A stretch of 64,000 nucleotides of DNA from Streptomyces glaucescens (GTDB taxonomy: Bacteria > Actinomycetota > Actinomycetes > Streptomycetales > Streptomycetaceae): the NCBI RefSeq assembly GCF_000761215.1, contig NZ_CP009438.1:2437501-2501500 (forward strand). Direction: 5' to 3'. A model generated the notes under the pieces. It had not been told where the DNA came from. It ran no database searches and worked only from the letters and a program-made list of their open reading frames with translations. Made by a program: the position numbers and the translations under genes. Below are positions 1-9,194 of this stretch, one piece after another; within the stretch, counting starts at the first letter, position 1; every line of letters begins with the position of its first letter.

Positions 1-422
1 TCGTGGTAGGCGTCCGACAGGGCCCAGCAGACCTTCTCCGGGCCGTAGCGCGGCACGGTGACCGCGATGCGGCCGCCCGGCTTGAGCACCCGCACCATCT
101 CCGCGAGGACGCCCTTGTCGTCCGGGATGTGCTCCATCACCTCGGAGATGATCACCACGTCGAAGGACTCGTCCGGGAACGGCAGCGCGAGCGCGTCGCC
201 CTCCATCGCGGTCGCGGTGGCGCCCTCGGGGGCCTCCCCCGCCTCCTTCATCGCCGCGAACCACTTCGCGACCTCGCGGATCTCCTCGCCGTTCTGGTCC
301 AGCGCGACCACCTGCGCGCCGCGCCGGTAGCACTCGAACGCGTGCCGTCCGGCGCCGCAGCCGAGGTCCAGGACGCGGTCGCCCGGGGCGAGCGGGAACC
401 GGGAGAAGTCGACGGTCAGCAC
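1..422 (-). CDS. Class I SAM-dependent methyltransferase (3' end cut by window edge)
   Basis: The reading frame starts at GTG 420-422 and runs leftward off the window. The visible 140 residues carry the glycine-rich SAM-binding motif LDLGCGAGRHAFE near residues 16-28, an acidic ALDQNGEE strand end, and VVIISEVMEHIPDD, the usual post-I/II region of the UbiE/Methyltransf_11 fold. The GTG lies just before the TGA of the glycosyltransferase upstream, so the two genes overlap by 7 bases and are probably translationally coupled. The substrate is unknown; a glycosylated or lipid-linked product of the partner enzyme is an inference from context. The catalytic C-terminal part lies outside the window. 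Confidence 0.85.
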   Translation of the reverse strand, partial: MLTVDFSRFPLAPGDRVLDLGCGAGRHAFECYRRGAQVVALDQNGEEIREVAKWFAAMKEAGEAPEGATATAMEGDALALPFPDESFDVVIISEVMEHIPDDKGVLAEMVRVLKPGGRIAVTVPRYGPEKVCWALSDAYH

Positions 423-1861
423 GTGGCCCTGCTTTCGGGGTTGGATCCAGCTGTGACAACTGCGGCGGACGCGGAGCCCTCGTCCTGGGCCGCGGAGCGG
501 TCCGCGAGCGGGGCGGCGGAGCGGTCCACGGCCGTCGCGGAGCGGCCCGTGCCCCGGCCGGCCGCGCGGGAGACGGCCTCGCGGTAGTGGGCGACCGTTC
601 CCTCGGCGGCGCGGGCCCAGGTGAACCTGGCCAGCACCCGCTCCCGTCCGGCGGCGCCCAGCCGCGCCCGCAGCGCCGGGTCCCCCAGCAGCCGTACCAG
701 TGCGGCGGCCAGCGCGCCCGCGTCGCCCGGGGGCACCGCGAGGCAGGTCTCGCCGTCCGCGCCCGCCACCTCGGGGATCGCCCCGCCCGTCGTCGCGACC
801 AGCGGGGTCGCCGTCGCCATGGCCTCGGCGGCCGGCAGCGAGAAACCCTCGTAGAGGGACGGCACGCAGGCGACCTCCGCCGAGCGGACGAGGTCGACCA
901 GTTCGGCGTCGGAGATGCCCTTGACGAACTCGACGGCGCCTTCCAGGCCGTACCGCTCGATCGCCTGCGCCACCGGCCCCTCGGCGGGCCGCTTGCCGAC
1001 GACGACGAGGTGCGCGCCCGGATGCTCCGTACGGACCTTGGCGAGCGCCTCGACGAGGAAGACGAGTCCCTTCAGCGGCACGTCCGCGCTGGAGGTGGTG
1101 ACGATCCGGCCCGGCACCCGGGGCACCGACGGGTCGGGCGAGAACAGCTCGGTGTCGGCGCCGATGTGCACGACGTGGATCCGGTCCTGGCGTACGCCGA
1201 GGTGCTCGACGATCTCCTGCCGCGAGGTGCCGGAGACGGTCAGCACGGACGGCAGCCGGCGCGCGACCCGCTTCTGCATCCGGGTGAACGCGTACCAGCG
1301 CCGCACCGAGTACCTGCGCTGCCAGCCCTCCGCCGCGTCCAGCTCCAGCTGCCGGTCCACGGTGATCGGGTGGTGGATCGTGGTGACGAGCGGTGCCCCG
1401 ACGTCGCCCAGCAGCCCGTACCCGAGTGTCTGGTTGTCGTGCACGACGTCGAACTCGCCGCGGCGGGCGCGCAGATGGCGGCGGGCGCGCAGCGAGAAGG
1501 TCAGCGGCTCGGGGAAGCCGCCGGTCCACATCGTCGCCACTTCCAGGGCGTCGACCCAGTCCCGGTACTCGCCGCGCCCGGGGGTGCGGAAGGGGTCGGG
1601 CTGCCGGTACAGGTCCAGGCTGGGCAGCTCGGTCAGCCGCAGGTTGTCGTACCCCTCGTCGAGGACGGGGTACGGCTGGGCGCCGATGACCTCGACGTGG
1701 TGGCCGAGGCGGGCCAGTTCGCGGGAGAGGTGGCGGACGTAGACGCCCTGGCCGCCGCAGAACGGGTTCCCCTTGTAGGTGAGGAGTGCGATGCGGAGCG
1801 GTCGCAAGCCGTCGGCAGCGAGGTCCTGCGAGGCCCCGGCCTCCCTGGCCTCAGCGCTCAC
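416..1861 (-). CDS. Glycosyltransferase family 4 (GT-B fold)
   Basis: A 481-residue cytoplasmic glycosyltransferase. The N-terminal acceptor domain begins with LRIALLTYKGNPFCGGQG, followed by VYVRHLSRELARLGHHVEV, typical of GT4 enzymes. The C-terminal donor domain has an HIGADTELF motif and SLYEGFSLPAAEAMA, the E-x7-E sugar-nucleotide motif. The last 50 residues are Ala/Ser/Arg-rich and probably disordered. It should move a sugar from a nucleotide donor to a lipid or small-molecule acceptor; which one cannot be read. The stop overlaps the methyltransferase start. It diverges from a KstR-like regulator, and a KstR-type operator lies 54 bases upstream of the ATG, so sterol- or acyl-CoA-responsive control is likely but not shown. 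Confidence 0.9.
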   Translation of the reverse strand: MSAEAREAGASQDLAADGLRPLRIALLTYKGNPFCGGQGVYVRHLSRELARLGHHVEVIGAQPYPVLDEGYDNLRLTELPSLDLYRQPDPFRTPGRGEYRDWVDALEVATMWTGGFPEPLTFSLRARRHLRARRGEFDVVHDNQTLGYGLLGDVGAPLVTTIHHPITVDRQLELDAAEGWQRRYSVRRWYAFTRMQKRVARRLPSVLTVSGTSRQEIVEHLGVRQDRIHVVHIGADTELFSPDPSVPRVPGRIVTTSSADVPLKGLVFLVEALAKVRTEHPGAHLVVVGKRPAEGPVAQAIERYGLEGAVEFVKGISDAELVDLVRSAEVACVPSLYEGFSLPAAEAMATATPLVATTGGAIPEVAGADGETCLAVPPGDAGALAAALVRLLGDPALRARLGAAGRERVLARFTWARAAEGTVAHYREAVSRAAGRGTGRSATAVDRSAAPLADRSAAQDEGSASAAVVTAGSNPESRATC

Positions 1862-1915
1862 TCTGGGCCCCCTTCTCCCTGCACTGTCCCGCGAGATTAT
1901 GCCGGGACGCTAACC

Positions 1916-1929
1916 TAGAACAAGTTTCA
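1916..1929. promoter_or_regulatory. KstR-type operator, perfect match to TnnAACnnGTTnnA
   Basis: The 14 bases TAGAACAAGTTTCA match the palindromic KstR consensus described in mycobacteria at every specified position. The site lies in the 219-base divergent region, 54 bases before the glycosyltransferase ATG and about 150 bases before the regulator start. The adjacent regulator is itself KstR-like, so autoregulation and control of the glycosyltransferase/methyltransferase pair are both plausible. Confidence 0.75.
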
Positions 1930-2080
1930 GACTTGATCGTTCAAGAGGCTCTGAATCTACCGGCAGGTAGCGCCGCTGTGAGAAGTGGATCAGGTGATTC
2001 ACGCCACGGCCCGCACCGGTCGCGAACCCTGCCATGCTGTGTGATCGCACGACCTCACGCACTGTCACGGAACGGGACCC

Positions 2081-2701
2081 ATGGAGAAGGTGGAAGCCGC
2101 CGCCGCACGCCCCGCCTCGCCCCTCACCGAGCGGCAGGAGGCGCGCCGCCGCCGCATCCTGCGCGCGAGCGCGCGGCTGGCCTGCCGGGGCGGGTTCGAC
2201 GCGGTCCAGATGCGTGAGGTCGCCGAGTCCTCGCAGGTGGCGCTCGGGACGCTGTACCGCTACTTCCCCTCCAAGATCCATCTCCTGGTCGCCACCATGC
2301 AGGACCAGCTCGAGCACCTGCACGCCACGCTGCGGAAGAGACCCCCGGCGGGTGACACGGCCGCTGAACGCGTCGCGGAGACCCTGATGCGCGCCTTCCG
2401 CGCCCTGCAACGCGAACCCCACCTCGCCGACGCCATGGTCCGCGCCCTCACCTTCGCCGACCGCAGCGTCAGCCCCGAGGTCGACCAGGTCTCCCGGCAG
2501 ACCACGGCGATCATCCTCGACGCGATGGGCCGGGAACACCCCACCCCCGCCCAGCTCTCCGCCGTCCGCGTCATCGAGCACACCTGGCACTCGGCCCTCA
2601 TCACCTGGCTCTCCGGCCGGGCCTCCATCGCCCAGGTGAAGGTCGACATCGAGACGGTGTGCCGGCTGATCGACCTGACGGACCCGGAGACCCCCCGATG
2701 A
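2081..2701 (+). CDS. TetR-family repressor, KstR-like
   Basis: A 206-residue TetR protein. The N-terminal helix-turn-helix occupies roughly residues 22-68 (GGFDAVQMREVAESSQVALG followed by TLYRYFPSKIHLL). The stretch from GGFDAVQM to the C-terminus resembles mycobacterial KstR, the repressor of sterol catabolism, more than generic TetR proteins; examples are VQMR.VA, VGTLYRYFPSK.HLLV and a FAD.S...EVDQV region. KstR family members bind CoA thioesters of steroid intermediates. A perfect KstR-type operator lies upstream. The ATG at 2081 is preceded by a weak GGGAC ribosome site. The next gene overlaps it by four bases (ATGA). The ligand and regulon in this strain are inference. Confidence 0.85.
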   Translation: MEKVEAAAARPASPLTERQEARRRRILRASARLACRGGFDAVQMREVAESSQVALGTLYRYFPSKIHLLVATMQDQLEHLHATLRKRPPAGDTAAERVAETLMRAFRALQREPHLADAMVRALTFADRSVSPEVDQVSRQTTAIILDAMGREHPTPAQLSAVRVIEHTWHSALITWLSGRASIAQVKVDIETVCRLIDLTDPETPR

Positions 2702-3165
2702 CGCGCCCCGCCTGGCGGGACCTCCTGGAGCGCTGCGGCCTCCACGTCCTGGAGGACACGGCGGCGCACCACGGCCCTCCCGTCCTCGCCGCCATCCGCG
2801 CCGTCGCCGGCTACGAGGTCCGGCCGGCCGCCACGATCCCCCTGGCCTCCCCCGACGCCGCCGCCGAACTGGACCGCGCCTGGCACCTCCACGCCACGGA
2901 CACCTCCCTCCACGCCCCGGGCGCAGACCCCGGCCCGGCTGGGCACGGGGGCGCCGGCGAGTTCCTGATCCTCCCGCCCGACTCCAAAGCCACCGACCCC
3001 GCCTGGGTCCCCGTCCGCGACACGAACCCCGGCGACCTCCCCTCCCGCATCGCCGAAGCCACAGGCTCCCCGGAATGCATCACCGTCTCGCTCGACGGCC
3101 GCCGGCTGTGCGCGGTTTCGGAGGAGGAGTACGACTACTGGGTGGTGCGGCACACGTTCGACTGA
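2698..3165 (+). CDS. Conserved hypothetical protein, 155 residues
   Basis: Starts at ATG 2698 inside the ATGA overlap with the KstR-like gene, so it is co-transcribed and probably coupled. No membrane segment or signal peptide is visible. The sequence is Pro/Ala-rich in the middle and ends in EEEYDYWVVRHTFD, with aromatic and acidic residues. I do not recognise the family. The coupling suggests a regulator-associated or accessory role, but that is inference only. Confidence 0.7.
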   Translation: MTRPAWRDLLERCGLHVLEDTAAHHGPPVLAAIRAVAGYEVRPAATIPLASPDAAAELDRAWHLHATDTSLHAPGADPGPAGHGGAGEFLILPPDSKATDPAWVPVRDTNPGDLPSRIAEATGSPECITVSLDGRRLCAVSEEEYDYWVVRHTFD

Positions 3166-3235
3166 GGGACGCCTGTGGCTGAAGTGTGACGGGGGCGTCG
3201 AGGGGGCGGTACGCCCTGATGCGATGATTCGGGGC

Positions 3236-3847
3236 ATGTCTGAACACGGGGGCGGTGCAGACATGACGCCGCAGCACAGCATTCCGAGGTCCCGGCTGGC
3301 CGATTACGCGGAGATGGCCGACGTGCCACCCGTCACGGCCACGAAACCGACCGCGGAGCCGAGTACGGAGAACGCGCACGGCGCACAGGGCGGGAGTCCC
3401 GCACCCGAACCGGTCGCGAACCCGGCCACCGAGACTCCGGAAGCGCCGGAAGCCGCCGCCCGCCGACGGCAGTTCGCCGCCGTGCTCGGCGAGTTCCGCA
3501 GGACCGCGGTCCTCGTCCCGCTGGGTGACGCGCCGGGACCCGACGGCGAACGCGGGCTGCTCACCGCGGACTTCAACGGCGTCCGCTTCATCCTCGCCTT
3601 CTCCGACGAGCAGGCCCTGGCCCGTTACGCCCAGGCACGCGGTGAATACGCCCGCGAGTGGACGTACCAGAGGATTCTCGGTGCCCGGCTCCTCGACGTG
3701 GCGGTCCCGGCCGCCGGAGTGCCCTGCGGGGTCGCCCTGGACTGCGCGGACGGCCCGGACGGCATGGTGTTCCCGCCGGTGCGCGGGATCGTGCCGGACG
3801 AGGTGGCGGTGGACACCGAGCAGGCGGCTGCGGAGGGGACGGCATGA
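3236..3847 (+). CDS. SseB-like domain protein
   Basis: About 203 residues. The first ~75 are Ala/Pro/Thr-rich and low complexity. The C-terminal ~125 residues (FAAVLGEFRRTAVLVPLGD onward, then VRFILAFSDEQALARYA and PCGVALDCADGPDGMVFPP) match the SseB N-terminal domain pattern common in actinobacteria. The start is uncertain: ATGs at 3224, 3236 and 3263 are all in frame, and the one at 3263 has the best ribosome site (GGGGGCGG about eight bases before). It overlaps the next gene by four bases and so belongs to the operon ending in the Rhs toxin. The exact role is unknown; SseB-like proteins recur beside secretion-linked polymorphic toxins in Streptomyces. Confidence 0.75.
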   Translation: MSEHGGGADMTPQHSIPRSRLADYAEMADVPPVTATKPTAEPSTENAHGAQGGSPAPEPVANPATETPEAPEAAARRRQFAAVLGEFRRTAVLVPLGDAPGPDGERGLLTADFNGVRFILAFSDEQALARYAQARGEYAREWTYQRILGARLLDVAVPAAGVPCGVALDCADGPDGMVFPPVRGIVPDEVAVDTEQAAAEGTA

Positions 3848-4503
3848 CGAACGGCGGTGGCAAGGACCTCCAGGCCGACGGGCTCGGCCTGGTCGCACAG
3901 GGCCTGACGGCGGCACTGGGCGAGCTGAAGGAGCTCGGGATGGTCGGCATGGCCGGCGCCGGGCGTGGCTTCGGCGACATCGCGCTGTCGGGCCTGGAGT
4001 TGGGCCACGAGGGTCTGACGGCGGACTTCGGCTCGTTCTGCGAGCGCTGGGAGTGGGGTGTGCGCTCGCTGATCAACGAGGGGAACGCGTTCGCCGTCAG
4101 GACGGGCCTGTCGGCGGGCACGTACTACGAGACCGAGCAGTACGTCGAGGGCACGTTCAAGGTCGTCACCAACGCGGCGATCGGCAATCCCTACGCCTCG
4201 GAGGAGGAGGTCACCGGCAAGGGCTGGGGCGACATCGCCACCTCGGGCGCGTTCGGCGGCGTGGACTACAGCAAGGAGTCCTTCGACCAGGCGCTGGCCA
4301 ACAGCAAGCAGGGCTGGATGGACGCCGGCCGGGACGTGATGACCTCGAACACGCTGGGCCCGATGGGCCTCAACCCGCAGAACACGCACAACCAGTTCGG
4401 GGTGTCGGACGCCGAGTACGAGCAGATGCTGGACAACACGTTCGGCCCCTCCCCCGAGGAGCGCGCGCGGGCCGCCGAGCAGCAGGGCGGGGGTGAGAAC
4501 TGA
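3844..4503 (+). CDS. Conserved protein of an Rhs/type VII toxin operon
   Basis: A 219-residue soluble protein starting at ATG 3844 in an ATGA overlap, with its stop overlapping the Rhs start by one base (TGATG). It is Gly/Ala-rich and helical, with GLVAQGLTAALGELKELG near the N-terminus, FCERWEWGVRSLI in the middle and a disordered Glu/Ala/Gly tail. No signal peptide is present. Its tight placement directly before a toxin with a WXG-like N-terminus suggests a secretion partner or chaperone for that toxin. This is inferred from context; I do not recognise a named family. Confidence 0.7.
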   Translation: MTNGGGKDLQADGLGLVAQGLTAALGELKELGMVGMAGAGRGFGDIALSGLELGHEGLTADFGSFCERWEWGVRSLINEGNAFAVRTGLSAGTYYETEQYVEGTFKVVTNAAIGNPYASEEEVTGKGWGDIATSGAFGGVDYSKESFDQALANSKQGWMDAGRDVMTSNTLGPMGLNPQNTHNQFGVSDAEYEQMLDNTFGPSPEERARAAEQQGGGEN

Positions 4504-7500
4504 TGGGCATCTTCGGAGACATCGGCGACGGCATCAAGGGCGGCATCAACAAGGGTCTCGCGATCGGCGAGGACCTGATCGACGAGGGCAAGAAGAAACT
4601 CGGCGAGGGCGTCGACTACGCCACCGACAAGGTCGGCGACGGCCTGGACTACGTCGGCCTGGAGGATGCCGCCGACGCGGTGGAGGACTGGGGCGACGAG
4701 GTCGCCTCGGATCTCGGCGCGACCCCCGGCGAGCGGCAGCTCGGGGAGACCGAGGAAGCGAACGAGCTGATCCACGGCAACCCGGTGAAGATCCGCGAGA
4801 GCGCCAGGCACCTGAAGGACTTCCACGGTGCCTTCGACAAGGTCGGCCAGGGGATGCGCAAGGTCGACTCGTCGGGCTGGAAGGGCGAGGGCGGCGACAC
4901 CTTCCGCGAGAAGTTCGGCGTGCACCCGGAGAAGTGGACGCAGGCGGCGGACGCGTGCAAGACGGCCGCCGAGGCCCTGGAGTCGTACGCGGACACGGTG
5001 AAGTGGGCGCAGGGGCAGGCGGCGGAGGCCGTCGAGCTGTACAAGAAGGGCCGCAAGGCGTCACAGGACGCGGTCGACGCGTACAACAAGAAAGTCGACG
5101 CCTACAACGCGAAGATCGAGGCGAACGAGGACCCCGGTCCCAAGCCCCCGCCCTTCACCGACCCCGGCAAAGCCGACATCGACGCCGCCCACGACAAGCT
5201 CGCCGAGGCCCGCAAGCAGCGCAACACCGCCGCCTCGCAGGCGCAGTCGAAGGTGAAGGCCGCCCTCGCGCACGCGCCCGCCGAGCCACCGCCGCTGGAC
5301 CGGCTGGGCAACAACCTGACCGACGGCTTCCAGGCGGTGAACACCGAGCTGACCCATGTCGTGGGCGGCGCCCTCAAGGGCACGGCCGGCCTGGTCAACT
5401 TCGTCCGCGGTCTGAACCCCGTGGACCCGTACAACCTCACGCACCCGGCCGCGTACCTCCAGAACGTCAGCATGACGCTGTCCGGCCTGGTCTCCACCGC
5501 CGCCCATCCCGAGCGGACCGTGCAGGCCGTGGTCGACGGCTTCAAGAAGGACCCCTCCGAATTCGTCGGCCGTCTCATCCCCGAGCTGATCGGCACCAAG
5601 GGCGCCGGCCTGGCCCGCACCGGCGCCCGCTTCGCCCTGAAGGAGGGCGCGGAGCAGGGGCTGAGCAAGGGCGCGCGGAACACGGTGGAGAACGGCGCGG
5701 ACGACGTGTCGCGGCGGCCGAACGAGAAGGTCTGCGAGAAGGACCCGGTCGACGTCGCCACCGGCCGCATGGTCCTGCCGCAGACGGACGTCTCGCTGCC
5801 GGGCCGGCTGCCGCTCGTCCTGCGCCGCCAGTTCGAGTCGTCGTACCGCCTGGGCGGCTGGTTCGGACCGACCTGGTCCTCGACCCTGGACCAGCGCCTG
5901 GAGATCGACGCCGAGGGTGTCGTCCTCGTCGGCGAGGACGGTCTGGTCCTCGCGTACCCGCACCCCGCCCCCGGTGTCCCCACCCTGCCCACGCACGGTC
6001 CGCGCTGGCCGCTGGACCGCACGGACGACGGCTACACGCTCACCGACCCGGAGTCGGGTCAGGTGCGCCACTTCACCGAGCGCTCGGCCGAGCTGGCGGT
6101 CCTGGAGCAGATCGACGACCGCAACGGCAACTGGATCGCCTTCGCGTACGACACCGACGGCACACCGCTCTCGATCACCCACAGCGGCGGCTACCGCCTG
6201 CTCCTGTCGGCCGCCGACGGCCGGATCACCGCGCTCCGCCTGGCGGGCGCGGCCCCGGACGGCACCGACCAGGAACTGCTCCGGTACGGCTACACGGACG
6301 GCCACCTCACCGAGGTGGTGAACTCCTCCGGCCGCCCGACCCGCTTCGGCTACGACGATCTCGGCCGCATCACATCGTGGACCGACACCAACGACAGCCA
6401 CTTCACCTACGTCTACGACGACCGGGACCGCTGCACCGAACAGTCCGGCGCGGCGGGGCACCTGCGCTCCACCTTCACCTACGGCCCGCCGGATTCGGCG
6501 ACCGGGGAGTCCACCACATCCATCACCGACTCCCTCGGCCACACCACCCGCTACCTGATCAACCGCCACTGCCAGGTGATCGCCGAGATCAACCCCCTCG
6601 GCGCGGTCACCCGCTACCGGCGCGACCGCCACAACCGGCTCCTGTCCCGCACGGACCCGCTGGGCCACACGACGACGTTCGAGTACGACGAGAAGGGCAA
6701 CCTCATCAAGGTCGTCCGCCCGGACGGCCGCGAGTCGAGGGCGGAGTACAACGACCTGGGCCTGCCGGTGAAGGTGGTGAACCCGGACGGTACTGTCTGG
6801 CGGCAGACGTACGACCAGCGCGGGAATCGGACGTCGGTCACCGATCCAGCGGGGCGGACGACCCAGCTGGCGTACGACGACGCAGGCCGCCTCTCCTCCG
6901 TCACGGACCCGCAGGGCAACGCCACCGTGGTCCACTGCAATCGTGCCGGACTCACCGTCTCGGTCACGGATCCGCTCGGCGCGACAAGGTCGTGCGAGCG
7001 TGACGCCTTCGGTCGCGTGATCGCCATCACGGATCCGACGGGCGCGGTGACTCGTATGGAATGGACAGTCGAGGGCCGCCTGGCCCGCCGTACGGCACCG
7101 GACGGCACGACCGAGAGCTGGACGTACGACGGCGAGGGCAACTGTACGAACCACACCGACCCCGAGGGCGCGGTCACTCGCTTCGAGTACACGCACTTCG
7201 ATCTGTTGTCGGCGCGCACGAGCCCGGACGGCGTGCGCAACGAGTTCGAGCACGACAGTGAGCTGCGCCTGACGGAGGTCAGAAACCCACAGGGTTTGAC
7301 GTGGTCGTACGAGTACGACCCGGCCGGTCGCTTGGTCGCAGAGACGGACTTCGACGGCCGCCGACTGGCGTACGAGTATGACGCTGCGGGCCGCCTGACC
7401 TCGCGCACGGACACGCTCGGCCAGAGCGTAACCTTCGAGCGCAACGCGCTGGGGCAGGTGACCCGCAAGGACGCGGCCGGTCAGGTGACCACGTACGCGT

Positions 7501-9194
7501 ACGACTTCACGGATCGTCTGGCCCACGCAACCGGGCCGGACGGCACCACGCTGACCATTTTGCGCGACCGTTACGGGCGGGTGCGTGAGGAGACCGTGGA
7601 TGGCCGAACACTGACGTACACATACGACGAGATGGGACGCCGAACGGGCCGCACGACTCCGACAGGGGCTACCACCACGTGGTCCTTCGACCCGGCGGGG
7701 CGCACCACCGGCATGATTGCCTCGGGCCGGTCCATCGACTTCACGTACGACGCGCAAGGCCGCGAACTGGGTCGTCGGGTCGGCGAGACGATCACCCTGG
7801 AGCACGGCTTCGACGAGCTGGGTCGTCTGACGGCGCAGTCGGTGAGATCTGCCGGCGGCCGATCCGTCCAATCCCGTACGTACACGTACCGCGCCGATGG
7901 CAACCTGATCGGCATCGATGACCAGATGTCCGGCTCCCGGCGCTTCGACCTGGACGCGGTAGGCCGAGTGACGGCGGTGCACGCGGCGAACTGGACGGAA
8001 ACGTACACCTACGATGCCGCCGGCAATCAGACGTCGGCGTCCTGGCCGACCTCCCACCCGGGGGCGGAAGCGGTGGGAGAACGCCAGTACACGGGCACCC
8101 GCATCACCCGTGCCGGCCGCGTCCGCTATGAACACGACGAGCTGGGCCGCACTGTCGTGCGCCAGAAGACCCGCCTGTCCCGCAAACCGGACACTTGGCG
8201 CTACGAATGGGACACGGAAAGCCGCCTCACTTCGGTGACGACCCCGGACGGCACCCGCTGGCGCTACAGATACGACCCACTGGGCCGCCGCACGGCGAAA
8301 CTCCGTCTGGCGGAGGACGGCGAAACGGTCATCGAGCAGGTGACGTTCACTTGGGACGGCACGATCCTGTGTGAACAGACCACTGCGTCCCGCGACCTAC
8401 CGAACCGGGTCACGTTGACGTGGGACCACCGAGGCCTGCACCCCGTCGCACAGACGGAGCGCATCCACTCTGCCAATGGTTCCCAGGAGGAGATCGACTC
8501 TCGCTTCTTCGCCATCATCACCGACCTGATAGGCACCCCGAGCGAACTCGTCGACGTGCAGGGTGAGATCGCTTGGCGTACCCGCAGCACTCTGTGGGGA
8601 ACGACCGCTTGGACAGCCAACAGCAGCGCCTATACACCCCTCCGCTTTCCCGGCCAGTACTACGACCCGGAAACGGGCGTCCACTACAATTATTTCAGGC
8701 ATTATGACCCCGAAGCAGCCAGGTACCTCACCCCGGACCCCCTAGGGTTGAGCCCAGCGCCCAATCCGGCAACGTACGTTCACAATCCACATCGATTCGG
8801 TGATCCTTTCGGGCTGGCACCATACGAGAATCAGCTACCGAAGGAGCTCGACCGTGAACTGGCGGACGCTGAGCGTCTCGGCGTCCGCCCGCTGAGGGTG
8901 GGCGACAACGGGTTCGACGAAGCGGTCAATTCCGGAACAGTCAAATGGGTTGTCGATCAGCATGGCGAACTGTTGGTGATGCCGAAGTATGTGGATGGTG
9001 TCGAGCTCAAGCACCCGGTTCTCACTCGTGGAGGACCAGTGCACGCTGCTGGCGAAGCGGAGATCGCCGGTGGCGGCGGCAGCTACTTCGGGATGGAAAT
9101 AAACAACAACAGTGGGCACTACAGACCCTCTTTGGAGAGTCTCCAGGTAGGAAGGGACGCGTTCGAGCGTGCAGGGATCATCTTCTTGGAATGA
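4503..9194 (+). CDS. Rhs/YD-repeat polymorphic toxin with type VII-style N-terminus
   Basis: 1563 residues. Residues 1-~260 are helical with a WXG-like turn (SSGWKGEGGDTFREKFG, about 119-135), as in actinobacterial proteins exported by type VII systems. A DUF6531-type Rhs start (CEKDPVDVATGRM) lies near 415. Dozens of YD repeats (RFGYDDLGRI, YEYDAAGRLTS and so on) run to about 1370. The conserved Rhs core (LRFPGQYYDPETGVHYNYF ... YLTPDPLGL ... GDPFGLAP) ends near 1440. The last ~123 residues are the variable toxin tip, with FDEAVNSGTVKWVVDQHGEL, GEAEIAGGGGSYFG and NNNSGHYRPSLESL. I cannot assign its enzymatic activity. The tip's DNA is clearly less G+C-rich than the repeats, consistent with exchange of toxin modules. 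An overlapping downstream gene is the likely immunity protein. Confidence 0.92.
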   Translation: MGIFGDIGDGIKGGINKGLAIGEDLIDEGKKKLGEGVDYATDKVGDGLDYVGLEDAADAVEDWGDEVASDLGATPGERQLGETEEANELIHGNPVKIRESARHLKDFHGAFDKVGQGMRKVDSSGWKGEGGDTFREKFGVHPEKWTQAADACKTAAEALESYADTVKWAQGQAAEAVELYKKGRKASQDAVDAYNKKVDAYNAKIEANEDPGPKPPPFTDPGKADIDAAHDKLAEARKQRNTAASQAQSKVKAALAHAPAEPPPLDRLGNNLTDGFQAVNTELTHVVGGALKGTAGLVNFVRGLNPVDPYNLTHPAAYLQNVSMTLSGLVSTAAHPERTVQAVVDGFKKDPSEFVGRLIPELIGTKGAGLARTGARFALKEGAEQGLSKGARNTVENGADDVSRRPNEKVCEKDPVDVATGRMVLPQTDVSLPGRLPLVLRRQFESSYRLGGWFGPTWSSTLDQRLEIDAEGVVLVGEDGLVLAYPHPAPGVPTLPTHGPRWPLDRTDDGYTLTDPESGQVRHFTERSAELAVLEQIDDRNGNWIAFAYDTDGTPLSITHSGGYRLLLSAADGRITALRLAGAAPDGTDQELLRYGYTDGHLTEVVNSSGRPTRFGYDDLGRITSWTDTNDSHFTYVYDDRDRCTEQSGAAGHLRSTFTYGPPDSATGESTTSITDSLGHTTRYLINRHCQVIAEINPLGAVTRYRRDRHNRLLSRTDPLGHTTTFEYDEKGNLIKVVRPDGRESRAEYNDLGLPVKVVNPDGTVWRQTYDQRGNRTSVTDPAGRTTQLAYDDAGRLSSVTDPQGNATVVHCNRAGLTVSVTDPLGATRSCERDAFGRVIAITDPTGAVTRMEWTVEGRLARRTAPDGTTESWTYDGEGNCTNHTDPEGAVTRFEYTHFDLLSARTSPDGVRNEFEHDSELRLTEVRNPQGLTWSYEYDPAGRLVAETDFDGRRLAYEYDAAGRLTSRTDTLGQSVTFERNALGQVTRKDAAGQVTTYAYDFTDRLAHATGPDGTTLTILRDRYGRVREETVDGRTLTYTYDEMGRRTGRTTPTGATTTWSFDPAGRTTGMIASGRSIDFTYDAQGRELGRRVGETITLEHGFDELGRLTAQSVRSAGGRSVQSRTYTYRADGNLIGIDDQMSGSRRFDLDAVGRVTAVHAANWTETYTYDAAGNQTSASWPTSHPGAEAVGERQYTGTRITRAGRVRYEHDELGRTVVRQKTRLSRKPDTWRYEWDTESRLTSVTTPDGTRWRYRYDPLGRRTAKLRLAEDGETVIEQVTFTWDGTILCEQTTASRDLPNRVTLTWDHRGLHPVAQTERIHSANGSQEEIDSRFFAIITDLIGTPSELVDVQGEIAWRTRSTLWGTTAWTANSSAYTPLRFPGQYYDPETGVHYNYFRHYDPEAARYLTPDPLGLSPAPNPATYVHNPHRFGDPFGLAPYENQLPKELDRELADAERLGVRPLRVGDNGFDEAVNSGTVKWVVDQHGELLVMPKYVDGVELKHPVLTRGGPVHAAGEAEIAGGGGSYFGMEINNNSGHYRPSLESLQVGRDAFERAGIIFLE

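Noticed and set aside
1910..2590. Long minus-strand reading frame opposite the KstR-like gene
   Set aside because: Shadow frame; the plus strand matches a known family with proper codon bias and a start, and the minus frame has repetitive Gly/Arg content only.
5061..8135. 1024-codon minus-strand frame opposite the Rhs gene
   Set aside because: The Rhs reading frame is certain from YD repeats; the antisense frame is Arg/Val-rich and resembles no protein.
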